Shown here: piece by piece, positions 11,942 through 23,020 of the stretch
Layout of the letters: every line of letters begins with the position of its first letter
Numbering within the stretch: position 1 is the first letter of the stretch
DNA from: Aegilops tauschii subsp. strangulata
Lineage: Eukaryota > Streptophyta > Magnoliopsida > Poales > Poaceae
Assembly: GCF_002575655.3 (NCBI RefSeq)
Contig: NC_053040.3
Location: 360,032,267-360,096,266, forward strand
Direction: 5' to 3'
DNA length: 64,000 nucleotides
Program-made: the position numbers and the translations under genes
The notes under the pieces: model-generated
What the model saw: only the letters and a program-made list of their open reading frames with translations
What the model was told of the DNA's origin: nothing
Database searches by the model: none

Positions 11942-11950
11942 GCTGCTTTT

Positions 11951-12917
11951 CTCCTCCTACCGGTAGTGCTTTTCATGGCTGGAAGATTCTTTGGGATGAT
12001 GGTGAGATACGACATCTCAGAGGTAGCCTGCCTGCTACAAGCAAAGAGCACACAAGGAGGGGGTAGATATGTCTTGACAGGTATGCAAGGAAAAAAATAC
12101 ATATTGTGAATGATGAGGGAAATATGTCTATATTTTAATGTATTTTGTATAATATAAACAACAATAAAATACACATTACAAGTTGTTCTAAGCCCTGGAT
12201 TAATCAGGAATCACGATGTAAATGAACAAATCAAGAAAGCACGCCTGCTACTCAGTAGGCCTCCCCTCTAGATCAGCACAGCAAACCGATCTAGTATATC
12301 TCATTATCTCTTGCACGGACTCTGCAGCCTGCACAGTGTGTCTCAAACCGACTGTAGAGCAATGCGTTGAGTGTTGACTGACTGAGGAGTGATGATGCCA
12401 ATCTTCCATGCATTGAATGAACCTTTGCAACATCCATTCACCCACATACTGCATGGTCCGATGCATGCATGCAAAATCCAAAGACAAAACAAGAGTCTGG
12501 CCAATGCCAATCTACTTGTATTCAACCCGAACGATGTACAAAAAAAAGGGTGCATCCGTGCAGATTCTACATGAACAGCTTCATATGAAATTCACACAAG
12601 GAACACCCTCGGAAATGAGAGATTCAATTGGAGAAGACAAATAGTAGTTACTTAATCTGTGTACTCAGCTGTGTTAGCCCCCCAAGTCTGATAACCACAC
12701 ACATGAACAAAACACCAAGAAATTAATAAGAAGGAAGACCAAGAACAGTAGAAAAACCAAACGCAACCAAAAGAGAGATCAAACGCCATATGTAACACTA
12801 ATCACCACCACCGCTTATTAACTCCCTTGTCTCTATCCCTATCATCTCCACATGCTGACAACCGCGTGTGCATGAGCCATGCATGCATGTACGGCGGCTG
12901 GGCTAGCTGTTGCCATC
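11951..12917. other. 3' flank of the DOF gene
   Basis: No ORF with a recognisable product is seen on either strand. The right part must contain the 3' UTR and polyadenylation region of the minus-strand DOF gene, but I could not place a poly(A) signal with confidence. Confidence 0.5.
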
Positions 12918-15026
12918 CTACCACGAACCACCGCCGCCGCCACCGCCACCGCCGGCGTCATTGCTGCTGCCATTCCCGATCATGCTGTTATTCCAGAACC
13001 CCAGGGTCTCATGGCCGCCGCCGCCACCGCCGCCTTGGTCTTTGCTGTGCTCAAACTGATCGCCGCCGCTTGCACCTCCTCCACCCGCGTTCGTACCCGG
13101 CTTCAAGTCCTCGAACGGGAACAGCATCCTTCCCGTTGCGCTCTCCTGCGCCCCCTGCAATCCAGCGCCGTATCCCCCGGCGTCGCCACCTCCTCCCGTG
13201 TCCAAAGAGAACCCGAGCATGTTCTGAACCTGCTGCTGGTGTTGCTGGTGTTGCTGCTGCTGCTGCTGCTGATGGTGTTGCTGATGCTGCAGCGGCATGC
13301 GGAACTCGCCAAGCGCGAATCCCGCGGCTGCGTACTCAGGCGGCATCCCGAGCTGCACCTGCGGCATCGGTACGTAGCAGCCGGTGCTCCTCAGCAGCTC
13401 CATCGCCGAAAACGCGCCCATGCCCCTCCCGCCACCCGCGCCGTTGGCCGCCATGGTGCCTCCCGGGTTGCAGACGCTGCTGCTCTCCAGGCTAGGGAAC
13501 GCCGCGAACTCCGACGGGTGCAAGACGCGGCCGTGGTGGTGCGGGAACGCCAGGTTGAGGTCGTGCGCGCCCTCGTGCATCAGCTTCGGGTTCTTGGCCG
13601 CCATCCCGCCGACCGGGACCGTCCCGGACGCCGCCCCGGAGGTGGAGACGGCGCCCGCCGCGGACGACACCACCGACGACGACGATCTCTTGTTCTTCCG
13701 TGAGCCGCCGCCGACGGGCACGTTCCGGAGCGAGCCGCCCTCGGTCCAGTAGCGGCGGCACGTCTTGCAGAAGTAGCGCGGCTGCTGGAGGCTGTAGTTG
13801 TTGTAGTAGCAGAACTTGGTGTTGGTGGAGTTGCACCTCGGGCAGTTGATTGCCTTCTCCTTCTGCGGCCGCGCCGCCTTCCGCTCGGTGGAGCCCGTCC
13901 CGGCCGCCGCGCCAGCTCCTCCTGCCGGCGGGCCAGGAACGGGAGCCCTCTGGGCTTCTGCGCCAGACGGTGGCGCCGGCTGTGGGTTCGGGTTCCCATT
14001 AGGATTAGGATTAGGATTTGGGTTTCCAGCCATGATCATCTCCTCCATGGGCTTCACGAGTCCTAGCCCCTGTTGACGAACACATATTGCACCTCATTAG
14101 TAGATATCACAAAGCCAAATCCTCGATGTTAGGGCAGGTAAGAACTACTAGTAATAAGCCAAGAACATGCTGTATATGGGAAAATGGATGGGGGTATGAC
14201 ATGACTATGAGAGCCTGAGGTGTGAGGATGATTCTTATGGTTATGGTGCAACAAAGAACCAAGCAAATGGATACAAAGTGAGATTAAAGGGAGGGGAAAA
14301 GGAGAATGAAAAGGTTGGGGGGGAAAGGAGACGAAAAGATGAGAGAGAAACACACCACCACCACCACACAAAACTCAACTTTGTTTGTAGGGTTGCGCTT
14401 GTGGCAGTACTGCTGCTGCTACATCATCCAAGACATGGCTGCTCTTTTGATGCAAGGCGCCGGAGGAAAGAGAAGGGGAAAGAAAGCTAGGGGAAAAGAG
14501 AGATAAAAAGATGAAAAGGATGAGGGGAAAGGATAAGAAAGAAAGGCAGGAACAAAGGCAAAGAAAAGCGGTGCGTGCCCGTGTATGCGCCTTTCGAGGA
14601 TTAAAAGCGGAGACAGGGGAGAATTAAAGGCCCCGAGCCCTGAGCTCGACGCCAACGGAGAAGACAACACGCGGACAGAAGAGAAGGGGGGAGAAGAGAG
14701 ACATAGATGGCCATACATGCATAGATCTGCGCCAGCAACAAAAGGTTGGCCATGGCGGTTCCCAAGAAGAGAAAAGGCGCCCAAGATCGTCATATCCCAT
14801 CAGGGAAAGCGAGCGTGGAGATCAAGGGCACGGTAGAAAAATAGTCGACCAAGAAGGCAAGAACATAGCAGCAAGATCCACAAGAACAGAAGCCATCGGG
14901 CCAGCCTGAGGCGGGAGATCTTGCATGCATGGCCCTAGATGCGTACCGATGTTGTAGTAACCTGGGTTTGAGATGGTCACGTATGAACATCAATCAGCTT
15001 ACCTGGTGCCACTGGGCCGCATCCAT
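12918..15026 (-). CDS. DOF-type zinc-finger transcription factor (DOF4.6/DOF1.8-like), two coding exons
   Basis: Nuclear DNA-binding protein of the plant DOF family, which recognises AAAG cores. Exon 1 (15026-15003) encodes only MDAAQWHQ. The intron runs 15002-14070 with GTAAGC donor and CAACAG acceptor. Exon 2 (14069-12918) continues in phase with [11 protein letters not shown], giving 391 residues. The single zinc finger has Cys 84, 87, 109 and 112 (C-x2-C-x21-C-x2-C) with [13 protein letters not shown] between and the basic tail GGSRKNKR after. C-terminal landmarks are a Gln/His-rich tract (about 269-290), [14 protein letters not shown] (about 322) and a final glycine run ending in SW. The MDxxQW start, VKPxEE, LGFSLD and FPFEDLK motifs match the clade of Arabidopsis DOF4.6/DOF1.8 as I remember it, linked to vascular tissue. 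The start is chosen on the microexon and splice sites, because exon 2 alone would begin at a GTG or internal ATG. No lesion was found. Confidence 0.93.
14070..15002 (-). other. Intron of the DOF gene
   Basis: The 933-bp intron has GT at 15002-15001 and AG at 14071-14070. It lies in phase 0 directly after codon 8, a position common to several DOF genes. It is purine-rich on the plus strand (14280-14540) and carries no recognisable inserted gene. Confidence 0.85.
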
Positions 15027-15280
15027 CCAAGGATCGATCCCAATTGCTGCTCCTGCTCAACAAAAATCCTCGCAGGCTGCGCTACGAACAGGAGGAGAGA
15101 ACGAGGAGCGGGGCGAGGGAAGGAGGAGCAGCTAGATGTCGTCTGGAGCACACGGAAGAGAGAGAGGAAGGAATGTCTTGTGGATGACCGTAGTGGGATT
15201 GCTCGCCCTTCTCTCTCCTCCATATGTCATGAGATAGTGGGATTCTTTTTCTCAGTAGTTGTATTTTTTATGTCTCCGGA
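15027..15280 (-). promoter_or_regulatory. 5' UTR and proximal promoter region of the DOF gene, with a possible overlapping uORF
   Basis: The sequence upstream of the start codon is CT-rich on the coding strand, as in plant leaders. A weak TATA-like ACATAAAAAATAC lies at about 15267-15279. If transcription starts near 15240, an ATG at 15223 opens a uORF of about 75 codons that overlaps the main start in another frame and stops just inside exon 2. Neither TATA nor uORF is proven. Confidence 0.35.
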
Positions 15281-15872
15281 CTAGAGCAGCGGAGGGGGAG
15301 GAGGAAGAGGGAGGGAAATTGCTGCGCCAGCTTCGGTAGCTAGCATGTGTTTTTGCCTTCTGAATGAACGACGCTGATGAGCGCTCTTGTCCTTCGTTGG
15401 TCGCGGAAGTTTGTCCGCGTGTAGGCTTTCCAAGTGTGTTTTGTGTTGTTGCGAGTTTTTGGTGCCGTTCGCAGAGGACTTCGGATGAGTCGGTGAGAAA
15501 CTAGTCAACCCGAGGGCAGGGCCAGGGGCAGGGGCGCTGCTCTGATCGGCGTGATGGTCCTTGGGGCCACGCACGTGCGTGGGACGCCCTGCCACGTGCG
15601 GGCAACTAACCAGTGTGTTTCTAGTGTTTAGCAGTGGCCAGTGGGTGTGAGCAGAGTAGATACTGGACTGACCGGCTTGGACTCCACCTCCTTCATTTCA
15701 AATGCATAGCAATAATATAGTAAACTGAAGTGCAGTTGTTCGTATCCGATCAAAACCAAAACAAAGCGGTTCATAGTTTTATGAACGCCTGATCATAAAT
15801 GTTACAATCCGGCAGTTCAGGTAAGAAAACAGAATTTTTGCCCTCCCAGATTAGTTGTCCGAACCTCCTCGC
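15281..15872. other. Distal upstream region of the DOF gene, no gene seen
   Basis: GC-rich to 15610, then AT-richer. Contains ACGTG cores (15572-15600), which are plant bZIP/bHLH-type elements, but no ORF I can support. Confidence 0.4.
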
Positions 15873-16700
15873 TCACCCTGTCACCAGCCCCTCCTCATCA
15901 GCCACATCCTTCTCGGTTGTCTTCATCTGAGCTGCCAAGCCCTTGAACATCCTAACACAGATGATGCGTATGATCATCACTGCGGCGGGATCCAACTGCT
16001 CCATCGTCATGATCGGTATCTTCCGAAGCGGCCGCGAGCTCAACCTTCCTCTCTTCAAGTTTGATTTTCTTCTCAGTCGCCGCCATTAAGATGTTAAACC
16101 TCTCCGCACGTACCAGGCGGCGGAGGTCAGGGACTACTATCGACAGCCGAAATTGCTCCAGCGTGGGCAGCGTGTGCATGGACGGCGGTGGCTAGGGCGC
16201 ACCCATCCTCGCCCCCGCCCGCCACCTGCCCTCCTTTCCCACCCCCGTCCGCCACACCAGCCTCCCTTCTTTTTGCCGGCCGCCTCTGCCTCCAGATCCT
16301 TTGCCATACTTTTGAGACGGCGGGTTTATCGTGTCGCTAAGTTGATCTTGTCGTGTCCTTCGAGTTGATCCTCGACCTCTGCCGTCTTCGGCAGGTCTTC
16401 GTACGGGTCCTTGTAGCGGCGAACAACGAAAAGCATGGGAATTGGGGTGGAGGGTGGCGGCGATCAGAGCGGACGGAGAAGGTTTTGATGCAAAAATAGT
16501 GCAGCCCGCTTCAAATGTGCGGGCTACACCTCGAATTTGATTGGGCCAGGGGTGTTGGAGTTCTACATGGTAGCGTGATCCAGACTCCCGCAAAGCCCCT
16601 AGTTTTATTTCGGTTTGTGAGAAAACGGACGTGCGGACTTGTCCACGGACAAATATGAAGCCATTGGGATGTCCTAGTTTGCAACCGATTTGAGGGTCCA
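15873..16700 (-). pseudogene. Decayed NAM-associated / PIF-Harbinger ORF1-like fragment
   Basis: On the minus strand, residues such as MAATEKKIKLEERKVELAA (near 16089-16033) resemble the conserved C-terminal block of grass 'NAM-associated' proteins, often carried by PIF/Harbinger transposons. The reading continues in a second frame (MTMEQLDPAAVMI...MFKGLAAQMKTTEKDVADEE) to a stop at 15873, so a frameshift lies near 16030. Upstream (16200-16700) the frame is broken by several stops. This is resemblance from memory; a profile search would decide it. Confidence 0.4.
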
Positions 16701-17009
16701 CGTTGGAGATTCCCTAAATAAGAACGACCAAATCATCTTAGCACTACTTTTTTACTTGAAAAAAGTACTCCCTAAGATGAAGTGTCATTACATTAACTAA
16801 TTATCTCAGGACTTCCATAAAGTAGGTCCTCATTTTCAGTTTAGTAGATCATCCCTAGGAGCAGATTACATGTTAGTCTGTTGGTAAAAAAATAATCGTA
16901 TCAACAAGTAACAACTCGTTCCCGCAAAAAAAAATACTAACTCATAATACAGAAGTGCATCTAATTTGTCACAAAAGTGAAAAGGGTGTGTATTAACGGG
17001 AAAAGCAAA

Positions 17010-17457
17010 GGAGCTCTTGGGTGCCCCATCCCTTATATGAATATCAAATTCAAAAAATACCAGGAAAATTTAAAAGAATCTAGAATCTTGGGATATGAAA
17101 CATGGGTGCTCAATCTACTCCCATTTGAAGTTTCCTGAAAAAATACCAAGAAATGTATCCCTGACAAAAAAAAATACAATCCGACGTGAAGTTCCATAAA
17201 AGAATACCAAGAAATGTATTCGTGACGAAGAAAATAAAGTCCGGCCTATGATCCACCCAAACAGTTTTCTTTTGTACATAGATTTTTTTTGTCTTTTTTA
17301 CTGAGAGTACCACGAATGTCAATTTTTCGCGAAACTTCACACGAAAGTAGATTGGGCACCCAGATTTGATATCCCCAAATCATGGATGTTTTCTGAATTT
17401 TCTTGATATTTTTTTTGAATTTAATGTTCACATAGAGGAGTGGAGCACCGAGGAGCC
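17010..17457. mobile_element. Foldback element (imperfect ~200-bp inverted repeats)
   Basis: The left arm starts GGAGCTCTTGGGTGCCCCATC. The right arm, read in reverse, starts GGCTCCTCGGTGCTCCACTCC. The arms stay similar for about 190 bp, with matching stretches around CAAATTCAAAAAAT, GGATAT and CCAATCTACT, with a short centre near 17220. In the left half a segment around ATACCAAGAAATGTAT is also tandemly repeated. No target duplication was convincing. Confidence 0.6.
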
Positions 17458-17494
17458 AAAAATCCGCGTCTGTATATTAACATTTTGTCTAATA

Positions 17495-17588
17495 GTCCCT
17501 CCATCCTGAATTATTTGTTGCGGAAATGAATGTCTGAAGACCTGAAATACATCTAGATACTGCGACAAGTAATTTCGGACGGAGGGAG
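17495..17588. mobile_element. Stowaway (Tc1/Mariner) MITE
   Basis: Termini are GTCCCTCCATCC and GGACGGAGGGAG, flanked by TA on both sides (17493-17494 and 17589-17590). The CTCCCTCCGT-type inverted terminus and TA duplication are diagnostic of Stowaway MITEs. Confidence 0.85.
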
Positions 17589-18130
17589 TACGAACTACCC
17601 CGTATGAACTTGATATACGATTTCAAACATTGCCCACATCACTTACCCAAAGTCGACAAAATGAAAATAACTCTAGATGATGAATTTATGTATTTGTTAT
17701 TTCTACATTATTGAATTTATTGTTGTTTCTACACTCAGCAAAGTCTTGCAATCAAAATCCCAGCTCTACATTTATAAACCAAATGTTGCACGTAGTTTCT
17801 CTCTCGTAAGGAAATAAAGGATGCACATTTCGTAAAACCTGCAACTACCAAAAATTCAAAGGGAAACATTTCAGCGCGGTGCGCCGGCCGAACGATTCGG
17901 CCGGTCGCTTGCGAGCCACGCGATGAGCCCCCCATCGTACGCCTCGCGCATCACCCTGGCCCACCTTATCTTCTCCCTCTTTCTTCTTCCTCCCGATCCC
18001 CTCCTTCTCTCTCAGCCTAGCACGCTGCTGGCCCTCTTCTTCCTCCCTCGGATCCCGCCGGCGGCCAGCCCCAATCCCGTGTAGGTCCCTACCTCCAACC
18101 TCAGCACCCTTGCCCACTTCTCCGTTGCTG

Positions 18131-18170
18131 CCCCCCCCCCCCCCCCCCCCCCCCCCCGCGCGCGCGCGCG
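18131..18170. repeat. C27 homopolymer followed by (GC)n
   Basis: C runs from 18131 to 18157, then alternating GC to 18170. The alternation could form Z-DNA and the run could form other non-B structures, and length calls here are error-prone. Confidence 0.9.
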
Positions 18171-18284
18171 ATACAAGTTCCCCCCGCCCCGGTGAGCCTG
18201 AGTTGGAAGCCGCCATGGATATGCCATCCGCGAGCAGCTGTACACGTGCTGGAACCACCCACCGGAGATGCTACAAGCTCGGCG

Positions 18285-18850
18285 GCGCCTGCACCAATGT
18301 TGCAACCGATGACCCAAAAAGCTGCAACCGATTGATTCAAAAGCTTCAACCGCTCGTATATAAAGCTTCAACTGGACACCACGACTGAAAAAAGCTACAA
18401 TCGTTCATACGAAAGCTTCGATCGTAGTTTGCAAAAGTTTCCAACAGACCACCCATACAAACTGAAAAAGCTACAATCGTTCATGCGAAAGCTTCAAACT
18501 ATATTTGAAAAAGCTTCAACCGACGAAATAGATAAGTTTCATGCGAACACTACGAAAGAAAAAAAGCTACAACCGTCGGCTTGGAAAGCTTCAACCGTGA
18601 ATTGAAAAGCTTCAACCCGCTTTATACAAGGCTTCAACCAACTGTATAGAAAGCTTCACCCCCACGAGTACACAACAAAAAAAGTTGCAATTATTGACAT
18701 GAAAAGCTTCAATCGTATTTCTGAAAAGCTTCAACCAGAGACCGCGACAAAAAGCTTCAACCATATTTTTGAAAAGCTTCAACCGTATTTCTGAAAAGCT
18801 TCAACCGTATTTCTGAAAAGCTTCTACCAGAGACCGCGACAAAAAGCTCG
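18285..18850. repeat. Degenerate AAGCTTCAACCG minisatellite
   Basis: The core AAAAGCTTCAACCGTATTT recurs at irregular spacing of about 20-45 bp. The most regular copies lie at 18700-18830, including tandem units of 22 bp. Older copies towards 18300 diverge to AAGCTACAATCG. It contributes many HindIII-type AAGCTT sites in 0.5 kb. Confidence 0.8.
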
Positions 18851-19014
18851 AATCGGCAACTCACCATTGATGCAACTGACTACTGCGGTGGCCTCCCGGC
18901 GGAGCTGCAACGGCGACGAACTCCAGGCACCGGCAGGGTCGATTTTTGTTTGCTGGGTCCATTTTTTTTGCTGCATCTGAGGGGTGGGGCCATGGGGCAC
19001 CTGTGCTCCAACCG

Positions 19015-19083
19015 GCGAGCGGCGACGGCGAAGGCGACGGCGAGCGGCGACGGCGACGGCGAGGGCGAGCGGCGAACGGCGAC
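19015..19083. repeat. GGCGAC-rich microsatellite
   Basis: Imperfect hexanucleotide repeats of GCGACG/GCGAGC inside the second Mutator-like element. Confidence 0.75.
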
Positions 19084-19286
19084 GGGGATGACGACGAGGT
19101 AGATGCCCGTGGCTGGGTGTGGGATGGCCTGTGGCGCTTGCCGTTGCTCGATCTGACGCGGAAGGTAGACGACGATGCGGAAGGGGCTCGATCTGACGGT
19201 TGGGAGGCAGTGCATCGGACGGCCTGGGCTCGACCGGCCCAACTGTTGGCCCGGCGCACCGGCGCAGATCACTGCCCAAATTCAAA

Positions 19287-20861
19287 AGTTGAAAAGTCGA
19301 CGTCCATAATAATTTATTCTGAAATAACAGTTCTCCTCCACCCCTCCCCCCCCCCCAACCTCACGCAAAAAAATACATGTGAGTTTAGCAGTCAAGTAAT
19401 CAATAGATGATTTTTCAAGAACAATAAAAATACGACGCCACTTGGCAAATCAAACTTTTTAAGGCAAGGATGGTGATTTTCTCTATTGAGCATTGAAAAT
19501 CCTAGCAAAAAATGAACATGGCAAGATTTGGCTTGCTTGCTAAAAAACCTGTCATCCTAGCGGCAATATAATTTATCATCTCAGGCGTTTGATTTGCCAT
19601 GCTCAAAAATTCCTGTCAACATAAGAATGAAAGCAAATTGGGCAATACTTACAATAAAAAACAATTTAGACTATAAAATTCATGAAATGGTAGTGAAGAT
19701 TCCAAGACTTTAAAAGTGTGTGTCATTCATAAATAGAATGCAAAGCCATGTGTTTTAATGAAAAATTCTTGATCCTTTATAGATCAGCCAAGTCAAAAGA
19801 TCAAGGAAAGCAATTTTTAAAGCAAACTGATTTTTGATAGATTTTTTAAATATATATAATAATAGTTTTTATAAGAAACTCGAAATATATATTAAAACCC
19901 AGAGTACTCAAATGAAAAGTATGAAATTAACATGGAAACTAGAAAATTATGTAACTACGAAATGAGAAAATAGGTATAACTAAAAAGTGAGTGAAATTTT
20001 AGAAAAAATTAAAAATTATCCAGATGCATGGTTTTTCATGATATTCAATACTATTGCATATTAAAATCCACTGATGTATAGTGATTTCTTGGAACATTTA
20101 TTTCCTATGATCATTTAGCAAGATTTCCTATTGGCTTCGAAAGTGCACATCATTCATAAATATTATGGAAAGTAGGAAACTCTCCTACTGTTTCAAGCTC
20201 ATAAAATATATTAGGGCAAGCCATGGATTGTAATAATAATAATAATAATAATTAAATAACCTTTGTTAATCAGCCAAGTGGAAGAAGAAACAAAATCATA
20301 TAAATATGTTATTTATGGCACTCAATAGATTTAAAACAAAATTTTCTCCTAAATTTCATTATATGAGATTTTTCTATTTTTTGCGTAGGTCATCATATCA
20401 TCGCCACAAACGCTTTCAACGGACATATGACCAATTTAGATGGTTTTTACAATGAAAACAAAAACCTAGTAACTAGTTAACGATGTGACTAGTTAACCTA
20501 TTTGCAAAAAAATAAATTAAATGTGAACAATCAAGCATTGCTACACAGACGACGATTGCGGACGATTTCAGCACGACACTCCTTATCGCACCATCCATTC
20601 AAAAAGCTAATGTACAGGAAGTCGTTGGATTAGGCATCGGCCCAGGATCGTGCAACCACATGTCGTCCGTGAAGTAGTTTCGTTCAAATTTTCACAATAG
20701 TGGATAGACCAAAAATATACCTTCTCCAAATAGCTAATAATGGGAGTCTTAGATCAATTCTAGTAGAGTCGCCATATTTACGACCGCCATCCGTCACATG
20801 GAGTGCGCATCACATGGATATCAAGGCTACCGGGCTTGTGCACAAACTCAGAGTTTTAATA
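19287..20861. other. AT-rich intergenic sequence
   Basis: No ORF above background on either strand. An (AAT)n microsatellite lies at about 20230-20253. The text looks like old transposon sequence, but I cannot assign termini. Confidence 0.5.
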
Positions 20862-21076
20862 CTATCTCCGTTTCAGTTTACAAGTCCTACGCGTATACCT
20901 AGGTTGCTAATTTTATCACCCTAATATAAACTATATAACACAAAAATTATATCATTTGAAAATAGAATATCTGAAGTTTATATTGGTATATTTTTTGTAA
21001 TATATGACTTGTATTAGGATGGTCAAATTGACGACCTAGGGGTACACGCACGCACTGTAAATTGAGAGAGAGGTAG
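20862..21076. mobile_element. Stowaway-like MITE, 215 bp
   Basis: Left terminus CTATCTCCGTTTCAGTTTACA and right terminus TGTAAATTGAGAGAGAGGTAG are inverted, and TA dinucleotides flank it (20860-20861 and 21077-21078). Subterminal arms also pair (TACCTAGGTTGC with GACCTAGGGGTA). Confidence 0.75.
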
Positions 21077-21418
21077 TATTCTCTTGTCTCCATAATTATG
21101 CGATCCACTTATCAATAAGAAAAAAAACTCACATGAGGTGGGAAGGCACCTAAAGTTTCCTTCGCGTTACATAGAATCACACGTAACTACCCATATGCAA
21201 CACACTCTAAAAGGCAGCCCCAAGACGCTGTATATGGCGACTGAGAGGAAGACATTTTCACAAATTACGGTGATCCATGATAAGATGGTGACACTCCTGC
21301 AATGCATTGTTTTTTGGTCGAAATCACCATAATAGTGATTACTATGGCGATCAGACCGATATGGTGACTCTGCTCGAGTTGCTCCTGTGGGGCCACTTGA
21401 GACTAAATTGATGGTCTC

Positions 21419-22900
21419 TGATACGTCTTCGTCGTATCTATAATTTTTTATTGACTCACCCCAATATTCTATAACTTTCACATATTTTTGGCAATAATTA
21501 ATATGATTTTCTTGTACTAACATATTGATGCAGTGCCCAGTGCCAGTTCCTGTTTATTGCAGGTTTTTTGTTTCACATAAAACCCAAATCAAACGAAGTC
21601 CAAATGCTATAAAATTTTTACGGAGGTTTTTTTTTGGAATATATGTGATTTTTGAAAAAAATGAATCAGCGTAAGGTGGTGGCCAACAGGCCCCACGAGC
21701 TCACGGGCACGCCCCTGCACTTGTGTCCACCTCGAAGGTGGTGTCCTTCTGCCGCAAGGAATCTAATATCCGGATAAAGGTCCCCTCAAATTTTTTGCCC
21801 AGTCAGAGTTACGGATCTCCGAGAATATAAGAAAGGGTTTTCGGCCAGAAAATAGGAATGCCAAAGAGAAGAGAACAGAGAGAGAGAGAGATCCGATCTT
21901 GGAGGGGCTCCTGCCCTCCGGGAGCCATGGCAGCCAAGGGCCAGAGGGGAAACCCTCCTTCCATCTCAGGGGGAGGCCAAGCAAGAAGAAGAAGGAGGGG
22001 GCTCTCTCCCCCTCTCTCCCGGTGGCGCCGGAGCGCCGCCGGGGGAACCATTGTGACAGCGTTCTACATCAACAACTTCACCGCCGTTATCACTATCTCT
22101 CTCCCCCTCTACGTAGCGGTGTAACACATCTTCTCCCCACTGTAATTTCTACTTAAACATGGTGTTTAATGCTATATATTATTATCCAATGATGTGTAGC
22201 AATCTTACGATCTTTGAGTAGATTCTTTTTGTCCTACGGGTTAATTGTGCTATGGTGTGATTGATATGAGTTGTATGTTAAAATGGTGCTGTCCTATGGT
22301 GCCCTCCATGTCGCGCAAGCGTGTGGGATCCCTGTTGTAGGGTATTGCAATACGTTCATGATTCACTTATAGTGGGTGGCGAGAGTGACAGAAGCTTATA
22401 CCCAAGTAATGGAGTTATTGCGTATGGGAGTGAAGAGGGCTTGTTACTTAATGCTATGATTGGATTTTACCTTAATGATCTTTAGTAGTTGCGGATGCTT
22501 GCTAGAGTTGCAATGATAAGTGCATATGATCCAAGTACGAAAAGTGTGTTAGTGTATGTCTCTCCCTCATTGCATATGATAAGTATCTATCGTGTTATAT
22601 TCAATTGCCTATGGACAATCTTTCTCATCATTCTATAAAAAGCTCTCTATTAAAAAAACTAACTTCTATTATCTCGCAAAGTAGTCCTAATTTTATTCTT
22701 GCAAAGTAGGTCTAGTTTTACTCTCGCAAATTAGTTTCATACTTGTTCTAGGTAAATCAAACGTCGGTGTGCGTAGAGTTGTATCGGTGGCCGATAGAAC
22801 TTGAAGAGAATATAAATTCTATATTTAGCTCCTCGTTGAGTTCAATACTCGTACTTATCGAAAAAGGCTACAAACAATCCCATGTACTTGTGGGTTATCA
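21419..22900 (+). mobile_element. 5' LTR of an Athila-type Gypsy element
   Basis: Starts TGATACGTCTTCG and ends GGGTTATCA, giving TGATA...TATCA termini. It is directly followed by an Athila-type primer-binding site. The length is 1,482 bp. No second LTR exists in the window, so the element is truncated on its right. Confidence 0.75.
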
Positions 22901-22911
22901 AGACCTTTTTC

Positions 22912-22928
22912 TGGCGCCGTTGCCGGCG
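22912..22928 (+). other. Primer-binding site complementary to tRNA-Asp
   Basis: TGGCGCCGTTGCCGGCG lies 11 bases after the LTR. It matches the tRNA-Asp-type site of Athila elements, with one change in the final G run. Confidence 0.75.
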
Positions 22929-23020
22929 AGCAATAGCGTGGGGTGAATATTCACATGTGCGCTTGTTGGCTTTATCTCTAAGTAATTTTTATTTTGTGCT
23001 CTTGTTTTCTATCTTTAGTT

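Larger units (their letters stand above)
17861..19277. mobile_element. Second Mutator-like element, with internal minisatellite
   Basis: Flanked by the 9-bp direct repeat AAATTCAAA (17852-17860 and 19278-19286). The left end is GGGAAACATTTCAGCGCGGTG and the reversed right end is GGGCAGTGATCTGCGCCGGTG. They share GGG, then GCGC and GGTGCGCCGG, followed in both by a small GGCCG-type palindrome. Inside lie a C27 run with a GC alternation, a long AAGCTTCAACC minisatellite and a GGCGAC-rich repeat. No transposase was seen. TIR similarity is moderate, so the superfamily call rests mainly on the 9-bp duplication. Confidence 0.65.

Noticed and set aside
12827..13752. Long plus-strand ORFs (up to 274 codons) over the DOF gene
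   Set aside because: They are antisense shadows of the GC-rich DOF coding sequence. The minus frame has the zinc finger, splice sites and family motifs.
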